NCBI RefSeq assembly: GCF_030068615.1 | Contig: NZ_JASJOC010000006.1 | Span: 229,473 to 293,472, forward strand | Origin: Halostagnicola sp. A-GB9-2 | GTDB lineage: Archaea > Halobacteriota > Halobacteria > Halobacteriales > Natrialbaceae | Direction: 5' to 3' | DNA: 64,000 nucleotides | Shown here: in pieces, positions 17,107 to 25,294 of the stretch | How the letters are laid out: every line of letters begins with the position of its first letter | How positions within the stretch are numbered: the stretch's first letter is position 1 | Made by a program: the position numbers and the translations under genes | Notes under the pieces: model-generated | The model's input: only the letters and a program-made list of their open reading frames with translations | The model's database searches: none | Told to the model about the DNA's origin: nothing

Positions 17107-17316
17107 TCATGCGTTTGCCTCCCGCTGCTGGCGCAGCGCATCGAGTTCGTTCTCAATCTGCTCGAGCTCGGGATCGCTCGCACCACGATCGAGAAGCGCC
17201 CACGCACACGCTCGAGCGTATCCGTCGGTTCCGTGGCGGAGGATCCGAACGAGCATGTCGCGGTTCTCTTTTACCCACTCGCGCAGTTCGTCGTCGGTCT
17301 GAGGAAGGTCGTTCAT
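17107..17316 (-). CDS. small viral protein, helical
   Basis: 69 residues, last gene of the early minus-strand operon, overlapping its upstream neighbour by four bases (ATGA). Predicted largely helical, acidic at the start (DLPQTDDELREWVKENRDM) with a C-terminal Glu/Gln-rich heptad-like stretch (ELEQIENELDALRQQREA) that could form a coiled coil. No known family recognised. Confidence 0.65.
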   Translation of the reverse strand: MNDLPQTDDELREWVKENRDMLVRILRHGTDGYARACAWALLDRGASDPELEQIENELDALRQQREANA

Positions 17317-17567
17317 TTGTTGATCACTTGATTGCGGACGTAGAGCCGCTCCTCGAGCGGCCGGTCCATCAGCTCAGGTGACCCGGCCTCGAGGTCGACA
17401 TCGTCGGGAACAATCCCGTCGTTGAACAGCCCCTGGACCTCGCTGTAGTCTGCCGGTGGCCGGCCGACCATCTGCTCGAATTTGTTTTTATGTTTGCGCG
17501 CGTGAGCCGGTCCGGCAAGCGGGTTCTCGAGTTCTTGCTCGCAGACGGAGCACTCGCGTTGGCTCAT
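17313..17567 (-). CDS. small C2H2-type zinc protein
   Basis: 84 residues. The N-terminus holds CSVCEQELENPLAGPAHARKHKNKF, a CxxC ... HxxxH arrangement typical of a single zinc finger. The rest is acidic and not recognised. Start and stop both overlap neighbours by four bases, so it is translationally coupled in the early operon. DNA or protein binding is an inference. Confidence 0.7.
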   Translation of the reverse strand: MSQRECSVCEQELENPLAGPAHARKHKNKFEQMVGRPPADYSEVQGLFNDGIVPDDVDLEAGSPELMDRPLEERLYVRNQVINK

Positions 17568-18280
17568 TGTCGCCCTCCTGGGATGTCTCGAACATCTCCA
17601 TAGCAGTCGAGTGCAACCGTGATCGCCCGCGCACGCCCTCTCGTGATGCCGAGTTCGTTGGCGACATCGCCGAGTCCTTCGTGGTCCTCGGTCGCCGCCT
17701 GTACGTCGGCCTCGGTCACTCCGTCGGGAAGTGCGATATCCGGCTCATCTTTCTCGCCATCGACGCCGTCGACGGTGATCTCGTCGTTTGCTTGGACGTC
17801 GTCGCCGGTGCCCGCCGGCGCGTCGTCCGCGGCATCCTCCTCGAGGTCGACATCTGGTGCCTCTGACTCTGACTCCGACTCGTTTTCGTCCTCGGTGGAG
17901 GTGCCGTTTTCACCGTTAGTCTCGTGAACGCCGCGGTTGGTCATCTGGCGGTAGACCGCGCCATAGCCAACCTCGAAGCGTTCGGCGGCGGTACTGATAT
18001 TGCCGTCGGCCTCGTCGTATGCCCGCTCGAGATCCTCGGTGACGGTGTGGTCGAGAACATCCGTCTCGTCGGGATCGCCCGTGTCGCCAGTTCGATCGTC
18101 GGGTTCGGCGATCACACCGGAGCCGTCGAGATCGCCGTCGTGAACGGTCACGGTCAACTGTCCGCGGATCGTGTCGTCGGCGGCCTCGAGCAACTGAGCG
18201 CTGTCGATGTCGATCGTCGTCTCCTGGAGGGCGTCGACGACATCGGCGAAGCGACGAAGCCCGTCGGCGGCTTCACTCAT
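17564..18280 (-). CDS. putative DNA-binding regulator with two HTH-like regions
   Basis: 238 residues from ATG 18280. Two helix-turn-helix-like stretches are visible: LERAYDEADGNISTAAERFEVGYGAVYRQM near residues 85-115 and DVANELGITRGRARAITVAL near residues 208-227. They are separated by a very acidic Ser/Glu/Asp linker. This suggests a viral transcription regulator. Extending upstream of 18280 would run antisense into the next gene with poor composition, so the ATG chosen is preferred. It overlaps both neighbours in the early operon. Confidence 0.65.
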   Translation of the reverse strand: MSEAADGLRRFADVVDALQETTIDIDSAQLLEAADDTIRGQLTVTVHDGDLDGSGVIAEPDDRTGDTGDPDETDVLDHTVTEDLERAYDEADGNISTAAERFEVGYGAVYRQMTNRGVHETNGENGTSTEDENESESESEAPDVDLEEDAADDAPAGTGDDVQANDEITVDGVDGEKDEPDIALPDGVTEADVQAATEDHEGLGDVANELGITRGRARAITVALDCYGDVRDIPGGRQ

Positions 18281-18491
18281 CGTAATCACCGTACACGGGC
18301 TCGTCGAACTCCGCACCACAGCGATTACAGTAGTGCGATGGGCCATCCGGACTGCCGGACGGTTTCCCAGTCTTCTTCCGGACCGCAAGTTGTCGACACT
18401 CGGGACAGCGTGGTCGTTCCTTGTTTGGCGTCGTCGATGGTGCTTGACGGGCGTGTTTGAGGTCGAAATCCTCGGGAATGATCTCACTCAC
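18273..18491 (-). CDS. zinc-ribbon small protein
   Basis: 72 residues with RCPECRQLAVRKK and HYCNRCGAEF, a CxxC ... CxxC zinc ribbon separated by about 20 residues. It overlaps the next gene by eight bases and the previous one by four. Such ribbons are frequent in small haloviral early proteins; the role is unknown. Confidence 0.7.
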   Translation of the reverse strand: MSEIIPEDFDLKHARQAPSTTPNKERPRCPECRQLAVRKKTGKPSGSPDGPSHYCNRCGAEFDEPVYGDYDE

Positions 18492-20062
18492 CGACGGTCA
18501 CCCCCTTCGGTTCCGGTGGAGTTCTCAGACTTTTCGACTGGGAGATCAGTTCCCGGCCCGTGTGTTCGATCTTCAGTCGCGATAACGACTCGAATGTCTT
18601 CCGGCCCTCCAGCACGTATATCGTTCAGAACACGGTTGACGGCACGAGTGAGGTCGTTTACATCCTCGATGGATTTGACATGCTGGCCGACCATCTTCTC
18701 GCACTCGTAGCTATTCGTGCGCTCAGTACCGTCCACACACTGACCGCCATCGGTCGCGACCGCCCGCTCGAAGTCGACGTCGTGCATCTCCTTTCGCGCG
18801 TGGCGTTCCATCTCGTCAGAGACATCGACGAGATCCGTATCCCGGTAGGACCAGGAACAGTCATCACAACGAGCCCGATGTTCGGACCGACCGCCATCGG
18901 CGACTAGCTGTTGGTCCTGGCAGTCGTGGCGGATCAACTCGCCAAGCGTATCGAACGGCGTTGAGCAGACGTCGCACCAGTGGGCGTCCCCGCTGAGGAA
19001 CGCATCGCGACCACCGTCAGCGACGACCGCCCGCTGGATCGTTTGGCAGAACGGACAGCGTTCGTTCGCTTCGACGATAACATGATTCGCGGTTGTGCCC
19101 GAACAGTTGTGGGCCACTCGGCTGTTGTCGATCTCGAGGTCGCCCTTACAGTCGGGACAGCTCGTGATCGACATCGCCCCGCGAGCGACCACTGTTTGGT
19201 AGTCGCAGGGCTCGCACTCGAGAACGACGAGATCGTCGGGGTTGTGGCCGCCGTCGGTGATGGGTTCAGTGTCCGTGTCTTGTGAACGGATCTCCCAACG
19301 AACCGATGCGCGCGGTGCGTAGGTGCATGAATCGCAGGACAGGAGCCCGAACGTTCCACTTTCAGAGAACGTTGTATCATCCCCACAGCCCGGACACTCT
19401 GCGCGGTAAGTTCCGCTCGAGCGCTGACCACCGTCGGTCAGAACGACCTGCTCGTGTCTATCCTGAACGCGTCCGTGAACATCGTCGCAGCGATGCTTGA
19501 GCTCGTACTCGTTGACGACGTAGTTGATCGCAACGCGTTTCGAGTCGCCGGCGTCGATGAGCGTCGTGACCTCGCGAACAGCGCGGTCAACGAGGTCGGC
19601 TTCCGATGTGCCGCCATCGGCCCGGAGCTCGCTTGTGGCCTCGAAGCCTGCGTCGGCGGGGTCGTCCTTGAGGCCGTGGGCACGCTCGAGAACCCGCCGG
19701 AACTTGCCTTTCCGTCCCGTCGGAATCGTCGAATCCCTCGGTGGTCGTTTGCATATCGACGGGGGAATCTTGTCGCGATCGGCCAGCGTCCACTCGCCGT
19801 CCTCGAGGGTCGCTTGGAAACGACTTTCGTAGCCGTATTCGAGATCGCTCGTCACGCCAAGCACGCCGATCGACGCCACGCTGGAATCCGACGTCTTGCC
19901 GCGGCGAACGGCGATCGTGTAGAATCGGCGCTCATTCTCGGCGGATTGTGGGTGATCGGCGTCTGCAAACGTGCCTTCGTTGGCCCACTGAACCGGCCCC
20001 CACTCGAGGCCGGGGCCGTCCATCTCGACGGGTTCGGGATAGAGACAGTTGTAGGAGGACAT
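18488..20062 (-). CDS. large multi-zinc-finger viral protein with DGG linkers
   Basis: 524 residues from ATG 20062. An N-terminal domain without cysteines (to about residue 150) is followed by a string of small modules. These hold zinc-binding pairs: CPGC ... CDSC, CEPC ... CPDC, CPFC, CDVC ... H and CDDC ... H. Most are separated by a recurring linker of the form [VIL][TA]DGG[QRH] (LTDGGQ, ITDGGH, VADGGR twice, ATDGGQ; also RADGGT). Many short haloviral proteins begin or end with such a DGG element. The protein may therefore be a fusion of several small zinc proteins. A role in replication or transcription takeover is conceivable but not shown. Central member of the early operon. Confidence 0.7.
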   Translation of the reverse strand: MSSYNCLYPEPVEMDGPGLEWGPVQWANEGTFADADHPQSAENERRFYTIAVRRGKTSDSSVASIGVLGVTSDLEYGYESRFQATLEDGEWTLADRDKIPPSICKRPPRDSTIPTGRKGKFRRVLERAHGLKDDPADAGFEATSELRADGGTSEADLVDRAVREVTTLIDAGDSKRVAINYVVNEYELKHRCDDVHGRVQDRHEQVVLTDGGQRSSGTYRAECPGCGDDTTFSESGTFGLLSCDSCTYAPRASVRWEIRSQDTDTEPITDGGHNPDDLVVLECEPCDYQTVVARGAMSITSCPDCKGDLEIDNSRVAHNCSGTTANHVIVEANERCPFCQTIQRAVVADGGRDAFLSGDAHWCDVCSTPFDTLGELIRHDCQDQQLVADGGRSEHRARCDDCSWSYRDTDLVDVSDEMERHARKEMHDVDFERAVATDGGQCVDGTERTNSYECEKMVGQHVKSIEDVNDLTRAVNRVLNDIRAGGPEDIRVVIATEDRTHGPGTDLPVEKSENSTGTEGGDRR

Positions 20063-20481
20063 CACGCCTCACCTCCATCGATCTGTTTGGTGCCCTCGAC
20101 CTCGGTGTAGACGGCCTCGAGGATTCGGTGAGCGTGCCCGAACGCGGAGCCTTTCTCGACGCCGTCGACCATCCGATCGTACGCGACGACATCGATGTCC
20201 TCGAGACGCGGAAGGTGCGTCTGGTAGAGTGCGATGTAGGTGGCTTTGCGTTCCTTCCCGCTGACCTGGGTGGGCGGCTTCTCGAGTTCGCCCATCGCGA
20301 CGATTTCAGCGAGGTCCCCGAGTGGGATCGGCTCGTCAGCACGTTCGAGTGCGTGCAGTGTGAGCCGCCGCCGCTCGTTGTCGACGATGAGCGATACATC
20401 GTCGATCTCGAGTGGCGTCTCGGGCGTGCGGTCGGTCTCGGTGCCGAGCAGGCCGTCGACGACCCTTCCAACGACGCTCAT
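20062..20481 (-). CDS. DUF7344-like winged-helix protein
   Basis: 139 residues. The core RRRLTLHALERADEPIPLGDLAEIVAMGE and the conserved YIALYQTHLPRLEDIDVVAYDR match the haloarchaeal DUF7344 winged-helix domain (pattern LYHxHLPxLxxxxVVxYD). It is presumably a DNA-binding regulator of early genes. It overlaps both neighbours, starting in ATGA with the promoter-proximal gene and ending in TGATG with the multi-zinc-finger gene. Confidence 0.8.
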   Translation of the reverse strand: MSVVGRVVDGLLGTETDRTPETPLEIDDVSLIVDNERRRLTLHALERADEPIPLGDLAEIVAMGELEKPPTQVSGKERKATYIALYQTHLPRLEDIDVVAYDRMVDGVEKGSAFGHAHRILEAVYTEVEGTKQIDGGEA

Positions 20482-20831
20482 ACTCGTACCCCGTAGAAGA
20501 ACACCGAATCGTGGCGGTCGGCGCGTTCGAGCGCTCCGGCCAGATACGCCGATGGGGTAGCGTTATCCGCATCGCGTTCGGACGGGTCACCTAGACGGGG
20601 TCGCTGGCCTGAACAACCTCCCGTCTGTACTGCCGCGTCTTCGCGCGGCGTTTTTTCCGAAGAACTGTCGCTCGCTGGAGAGTCATCTCGGCCGCGGGCG
20701 CGGCCGACGGTACTGCGTTCAGTGGGGTAATATCTTTTTACCCCGGTGTACTCGTTGGACATGCTTTCGAAATCCTCGGGTAGAGGTTCGGAAGCCAGTC
20801 CGCCGTGCTCCAACACGGTGGGCGTTTTCAT
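20478..20831 (-). CDS. first gene of the early operon, unknown
   Basis: 117 residues from ATG 20831; an alternative ATG at 20762 gives 94 residues beginning MSNEYTGVKRYYPTERS. The middle is Ser/Asp/Arg-rich and looks disordered; the end SAYLAGALERADRHDSVFFYGVRV is the best-structured part. No family recognised. It directly follows the divergent regulatory region shared with the repressor gene. Confidence 0.55.
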   Translation of the reverse strand: MKTPTVLEHGGLASEPLPEDFESMSNEYTGVKRYYPTERSTVGRARGRDDSPASDSSSEKTPREDAAVQTGGCSGQRPRLGDPSERDADNATPSAYLAGALERADRHDSVFFYGVRV

Positions 20832-20951
20832 GCCCTGGATCTAGCTTCCAATTAACAGATTGTTACTGCTGTGACTTAATATTACCGTTGCATAGGTACT
20901 GTTACTACGTCAGCAATGGTTCTATATGCTATCATACCGTTGGTAACATAT
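20832..20951. promoter_or_regulatory. divergent promoter/operator region of early operon and repressor
   Basis: 120 bases between the early operon (minus) and the PhiH1-type repressor (plus). The run TGTTACT occurs twice (20861-20867 and 20900-20906) and TACCGTTG twice (20883-20890 and 20936-20943). The latter lies inside TACCGTTGGTAAC, which is partly self-complementary. AT-rich TATA candidates occur at 20921-20932 (TCTATATGCTAT) for the repressor. The layout matches a lysis/lysogeny switch, with the repeats as candidate repressor sites. Confidence 0.6.
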
Positions 20952-21305
20952 ATGCCCATAACCAAGCCCGGACCAATGCGGCTCTCGCTCCCGTCTGACC
21001 AGCTCGTCCTCGAGAAGTTGACTGAAGGTCGAAATCTCGCTGCCAACATCGCCGCAGACGTGGATCGAAGCCGGAATTACATCAATCAGCGAATGCCGCA
21101 GATGCATGATTATGGACTCGTCAGGAAGGTGGGACCGGTCGAGGGGACTGGGCTCTACGAAATCACGCCGAAAGGCATTGCTACACTTCGGCTCATCGAC
21201 GATTATAGTGAAGGTGAGGTATTTGAGGATCACGTCGAACAACGAGCGGATCAAATCGAAATCCGACAGGTTGTGGTCACCGATCCTGGAAGCGAAGATT
21301 CCTAA
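20952..21305 (+). CDS. PhiH1-type winged-helix repressor
   Basis: 117 residues from ATG 20952, beginning PITKPGPMRLSLPSDQLVLEKL. The winged helix is made of LAANIAADVDRSRNYINQRMPQMHDYGLVRKVG and the wing GTGLYEITPKG. This is the family of the haloarchaeal virus PhiH1 repressor, which holds lysogeny by blocking early transcription. Position and orientation, divergent from the early operon across a repeat-rich 120-base gap, support that function here. The C-terminal acidic tail (DYSEGEVFEDHVEQRADQ) is typical of the haloviral branch. Confidence 0.88.
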   Translation: MPITKPGPMRLSLPSDQLVLEKLTEGRNLAANIAADVDRSRNYINQRMPQMHDYGLVRKVGPVEGTGLYEITPKGIATLRLIDDYSEGEVFEDHVEQRADQIEIRQVVVTDPGSEDS

Positions 21306-21314
21306 CATCTGTTC

Positions 21315-21575
21315 TCACCGAATCTCCGATTCGACGGCTCTGAGCGCTTCGTTTATCCACTGGGGGACTAGTCGTGTTGGTGGATCGCGATCGGTACACT
21401 GTCCCCCAACAAACTCGAACGTCCACTCCTCTTGACCGTGGTCGAGATGTACTGTGCGCTCGCTTTCATCGCCGTACTCAATTTCGAGGGCAACCACCCG
21501 TGGCACCTCCGCCGGGATCTTAGCGTCGACGTCAGTGCGGAGGTCGACATCGATTGTTCGTGTTGCAGTCGACAT
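21315..21575 (-). CDS. conserved small viral protein
   Basis: 86 residues from ATG 21575, convergent with the repressor and ending nine bases from it. Beta-rich with TIDVDLRTDVDAKIP, VVALEIEYGDESERTV and a HGQEEWTFEFVGG turn, ending in a helix (PQWINEALRAVESE). No motif recognised. Composition is that of GC-rich provirus genes. Confidence 0.6.
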   Translation of the reverse strand: MSTATRTIDVDLRTDVDAKIPAEVPRVVALEIEYGDESERTVHLDHGQEEWTFEFVGGQCTDRDPPTRLVPQWINEALRAVESEIR

Positions 21576-22005
21576 GACAACCGCTGGTTGGCATGGTGTT
21601 TGCTTTAACCCCCCTTTCAATTCCGAATGTTCGTCGGGCGGTTCACTCTGCTCACAGAGTAATCTTCAAAGAGGAAGACATCTGTTGTTGAGATTGTCCG
21701 CGAACGCTTCATACAGGTCTTTGTGCTCTTTCTCGTCCTCGTCCATGATGCGCTGTGCGTCCCTGTTCACTCTATGGCCAGTATTAGTCTCTCGAGGAAG
21801 GATTAGAGTGACGCACGAGCTTGCGGTAAATTACAGTAGTAATTTAATGATATGTGGCCTTCCCTGTAGCTGTCAAAACTTCGCGCTAAATATTGAGAGC
21901 GTATTGAGTGAACGAAGTACATTCTGTCGGGAAAATCCGTCCATCCCTTCTAATATATAAGACTTTATTCCTGACATTTATGTCGTCGCGGGATAACAAC
22001 GACCT
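21576..22005. other. AT-rich gap upstream of the McrBC-like pair
   Basis: 430 bases with no gene on the plus strand. On the minus strand, about 21666-21790, a short frame reads NRDAQRIMDEDEKEHKDLYEAFADNL to a stop. It is acidic and helical like real viral proteins but has no good start, so it may be a gene fragment. The AT-rich stretch 21895-21985 (including TAATATATAAGAC at about 21950-21962) is the likely promoter of the McrBC-like operon. Confidence 0.45.
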
Positions 22006-23280
22006 ATGAGCAGTATTGGGGAGTCGTCTGGGTACTCACTTGACGATGCTAAACGACTCAACTCTGAGATTTCTCGGGATCAGGATACAGCGCAGCGTGT
22101 TATCGAAGACGCGACCGATTCGGAGACAATACAATATCTATTGAACGAACTGAACGAAGAATTTGGTGGGAAGACCGTTGACGTTCTCCATGACGGCCAA
22201 AGGGGGATAGGACCAATTCGGAAAGCAATCCTTAGCTCGAATCATATCTCGTCCGAATTAAAGCGAGACGTTGTCTCCCGCGAAGATGATCCACGGAATC
22301 TGGACAAGGCTGTCCCAAAGTCTGTGTGGGAGAACGCGCTCGGTGCCTTGGCAGTAGGAAAACCGGTTGTACTGTATGGCCCTACGGGCACGGGGAAGAC
22401 TACACTTGCCAAACAGCTGGCGATGGAAACGGCAGTCGGCTATGACATAGAGACGGCTGCTCCATCTTGGACGGATCAAGATATCATCGGACGAATCGCA
22501 CCCGACTACTCGGGAGAGAGCGTAGAGTACACCAAAGAACCAGGTTGCGTTTCAAACGCCGTCATTCAGGCACAAGATTTTGACGAAAACTGGGGGCTGA
22601 TAATTGATGAACTGACCCGAGCCGACATCTCTAGAATCTTCGGTCCCCTTTACACTGCCATCGAAAATCGATCTCAAACACTATTCGAGACTAACTCTGG
22701 AGAGACAATCACTCTTGACTCCAGGGTTAAAATTATCTGCACCATGAACGTGTCCGACAGGACGGTTAACGAGCTGGACGACGCGATCACCCGCAGATTT
22801 GCAATGATAAAGGTGGGCGGATACGATCGGGCTGCTAGGGAAGACCTGTTCAGTGGTTGGGTGAAGGATCAGGTTGAGAACGGGCAATTGAGTACATCAC
22901 AACTGATCAATCTGTTCCATGCAGACTACGAAGGCCTGAATTACGGAACAGACGACGGAACCGGAATCCACGAGTTCGGGCCTATGCACTACCGTGATGT
23001 TGCCGCTTTCCTTGGTACCGTCACTGAACCCAACCCTGGTCCAGAAGACGACCCAGGGGTCGGCGTACACAGAGACGATCCCCCGCGAGCAGTGGGAGAG
23101 GCTTTCAAGATCTACATATTGCCTCGTCTGCTGAATGATGCGACATTTCCGCAAATTGAAGAGCTACCTAACCACTATCGAAGACTGGACGACGAATTTG
23201 ATCAATTCGACTTGACCCCTGCGATCGAACTAGCCGAACAACGGTACGAAAGCGAAGAACAGAGACTCAGCGGCCGATGA
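22006..23280 (+). CDS. McrB-like AAA+ GTPase
   Basis: 424 residues. Walker A GPTGTGKTT is at residues 125-133, Walker B IIDELTRAD at 199-207, followed by TMNVSDRT at 246-253, the McrB signature (MNxxDRS/T) that distinguishes these motors from other AAA+ proteins, and an arginine finger in ITRRF. McrB motors drive the McrC nuclease in type IV restriction of modified DNA. The first 115 residues are helical and do not look like the usual N-terminal DNA-recognition domain, so target recognition is open. The gene overlaps the next by four bases (ATGA). Codon use is clearly more AT-rich than in the flanking provirus genes, which suggests acquisition as cargo. Confidence 0.85.
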   Translation: MSSIGESSGYSLDDAKRLNSEISRDQDTAQRVIEDATDSETIQYLLNELNEEFGGKTVDVLHDGQRGIGPIRKAILSSNHISSELKRDVVSREDDPRNLDKAVPKSVWENALGALAVGKPVVLYGPTGTGKTTLAKQLAMETAVGYDIETAAPSWTDQDIIGRIAPDYSGESVEYTKEPGCVSNAVIQAQDFDENWGLIIDELTRADISRIFGPLYTAIENRSQTLFETNSGETITLDSRVKIICTMNVSDRTVNELDDAITRRFAMIKVGGYDRAAREDLFSGWVKDQVENGQLSTSQLINLFHADYEGLNYGTDDGTGIHEFGPMHYRDVAAFLGTVTEPNPGPEDDPGVGVHRDDPPRAVGEAFKIYILPRLLNDATFPQIEELPNHYRRLDDEFDQFDLTPAIELAEQRYESEEQRLSGR

Positions 23281-25130
23281 GCGTACGACCGGGCCGGAGT
23301 AGGGATGTTGAAGGGGCGCTTCAGCCGCGGCTACAGGTCGAGGAGAAGGGTAAGCGGAGAGTACGCCAGTATCCGCCAGATATCGTAGACCAACTGAAAC
23401 GGGCTGCGTTCATCGAAGGTGAAGCAGCCAATACCTACATCAAAAGGGTTAATCCGACAAATGATAACTCAGATCCCAAGGTCGTAACCGTTGAAATTCG
23501 AGACGACGAACTGGTCATTGATGTAGAAGATATCGTCGGGATTGTCAATCTCACTCCAAATGCGACGCTCCAGATTGATCCGAAAATAGGCTGGGGAGAA
23601 ATCTTAGAGATGTTCTTGGATGTCGGCTACCATCGCCGATCACTGAGATATCGGGGCATCCCGATTCGTGATTTCCTCGCAGATGATATCGGAATTGAAG
23701 ACATATTCATCGTCGTTGCAGTCAATTATCTTAACAGTCTGGACGATATTTTCAGACATGGATTCATCCGTTCATTTGAGCGTAGACGAACAGAAGCACT
23801 GGACGCGAGGGGACGGATTGATATACACAGCAGCCTTCGCAATTTTGACCTGCCGAACGGTGTGCCAAAGCACGTCTTCGTTCAAAAGGTCGTTGAGTAC
23901 AGTATACCTGTTAATGATCTAATTTTTCGTGCTGGGAAAGAGCTACAGAGGCTGTTCCACTTGTATGCAGGTGCGAGTGACAATCAGAACTACACGCGAA
24001 TATACTCGCGACTTGAGCGAGCAATCAAACGTCTTCAAAGCCGCGGTGTTACGGGAAAGAGTGTCTCGCTGAGCGACGTACCCGAGATTACCACGAACGA
24101 TATCCCCCGACAACGCCACTACTACGCTCAGGCACTGGAGATCTCGAAGACAATCCTTTCCTCTTCAATTGGCCAGCCCTTAGACCAGGGTCGAGAGGAG
24201 CTATTAATGGAATACATCATTGGAATGGAGTCTCTCTTCGAGGAATACGTTGGACTGGTACTGACAGAGGAACTTGAGTACCTACAAAGGAGCCCGATGA
24301 TCGATGGGCTGGATAACTTCAGCATCAAGAAGGAGTCCTACCAGTTATTTGAAGATGAAAGCATCTCCCTCCGAAGCCAGCCCGACCACGTGATACGGTC
24401 TGATAAGGGAGTTGAGGCGGTACTCGACAGCAAGTACTATGCCAAAGCAAAAAGCCCTCTCAAAGGTAGTTGGTCCCGATCTCGACTACTCTCCTACGGC
24501 TTCCATTTGGAAACGGAGAACTTGGCGATGGTGGCCCCACTTGCAGAAGCGGAGACATTCAAATTCCAAGGTAGGAGCGGTGAGTTGGCTATTATCACTC
24601 CCGAGGCGAACGATTTCTCTACTGAAGGGCTTAGAAAAGCGATTCAAGACTACCTCCGTGATCGCTTCGGCAAACAGCGCAGCACCAATGCGACTACTGA
24701 TTTACGTAACAGGCCAATCTGTCATCCAGAGGTGGATGCGTCAAATCTGACCGATATCGTCAGTGAGGAAAGACTCACCCCAGTGGCTGTGATAGATGAT
24801 ACGAGAACGATCCTCAACTATATTGTGCGGGATGAACGCCTCTCCAATAAATTAAATCCACGAGAAGTTCGGCCTATCCTTGGTGCAAGCCGGAAGTTGA
24901 AAAACTATCTGGAGAAAGAGGGGGTCAACGATTGGGACGTTGTTGTTCCTTTCTTCATTCCAGCCGGTGACCCAGACGCGGAGGCTATCGTGCAGGATGA
25001 TGAGCTACTTGAGGTTCGACCCGGCCTTGGTGACGCAAACGAGTATATTAGAATACACTGCTTCCAAGTCGACGAAAACGGCCTACTCTCCGATCACTAC
25101 TCTCCGCCGCCCTTTGGCTTGAACTGGTAG
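23277..25130 (+). CDS. McrC-like PD-(D/E)xK nuclease with C-terminal extension
   Basis: 617 residues, translationally coupled to the McrB-like gene. The first 350 residues follow the McrC plan: an N-terminal beta-rich part ending in LQIDPKIGW, then a helical region including HVFVQKVVEYSIPVNDLIFRAGKEL. The nuclease core has Glu residues in FEEYV, then QPDHVI (Asp370) and AVLDSKYY (Asp384, Lys386), a complete PD-(D/E)xK site. Beyond about residue 480 there is an extension of roughly 130 residues with PVAVIDDTRTILNYIV and VNDWDVVVPFFIPAGDPDAE, which I do not recognise and which is absent from ordinary McrC. The pair probably restricts competing DNA while the provirus is resident. Convergent with the Orc1/Cdc6 gene. 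Confidence 0.82.
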   Translation: MSVRPGRSRDVEGALQPRLQVEEKGKRRVRQYPPDIVDQLKRAAFIEGEAANTYIKRVNPTNDNSDPKVVTVEIRDDELVIDVEDIVGIVNLTPNATLQIDPKIGWGEILEMFLDVGYHRRSLRYRGIPIRDFLADDIGIEDIFIVVAVNYLNSLDDIFRHGFIRSFERRRTEALDARGRIDIHSSLRNFDLPNGVPKHVFVQKVVEYSIPVNDLIFRAGKELQRLFHLYAGASDNQNYTRIYSRLERAIKRLQSRGVTGKSVSLSDVPEITTNDIPRQRHYYAQALEISKTILSSSIGQPLDQGREELLMEYIIGMESLFEEYVGLVLTEELEYLQRSPMIDGLDNFSIKKESYQLFEDESISLRSQPDHVIRSDKGVEAVLDSKYYAKAKSPLKGSWSRSRLLSYGFHLETENLAMVAPLAEAETFKFQGRSGELAIITPEANDFSTEGLRKAIQDYLRDRFGKQRSTNATTDLRNRPICHPEVDASNLTDIVSEERLTPVAVIDDTRTILNYIVRDERLSNKLNPREVRPILGASRKLKNYLEKEGVNDWDVVVPFFIPAGDPDAEAIVQDDELLEVRPGLGDANEYIRIHCFQVDENGLLSDHYSPPPFGLNW

Positions 25131-25294
25131 CCCGCCAATTCTCAATTAAACCCCTCCCGTTTGCTCGCGGTAAATAGTCGTTTAAAATCCCCATATGTAA
25201 TGACATAGAGGAGATAGAGTCCGAACTTTTAGTTGCCGAATTGGGCATTATAAATACATATGGAAAATGCAAGGAAAAATAGCTATCCCGATTT

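Noticed and set aside
15650..17110. 486-codon minus-strand frame opposite the integrase
   Set aside because: Antisense shadow of a well-supported integrase; no domain and no start context.
25131..25294. Origin of replication with ORB repeats beside orc1
   Set aside because: AT-rich, but no repeated GTTTCCA-type element could be found on either strand by eye.
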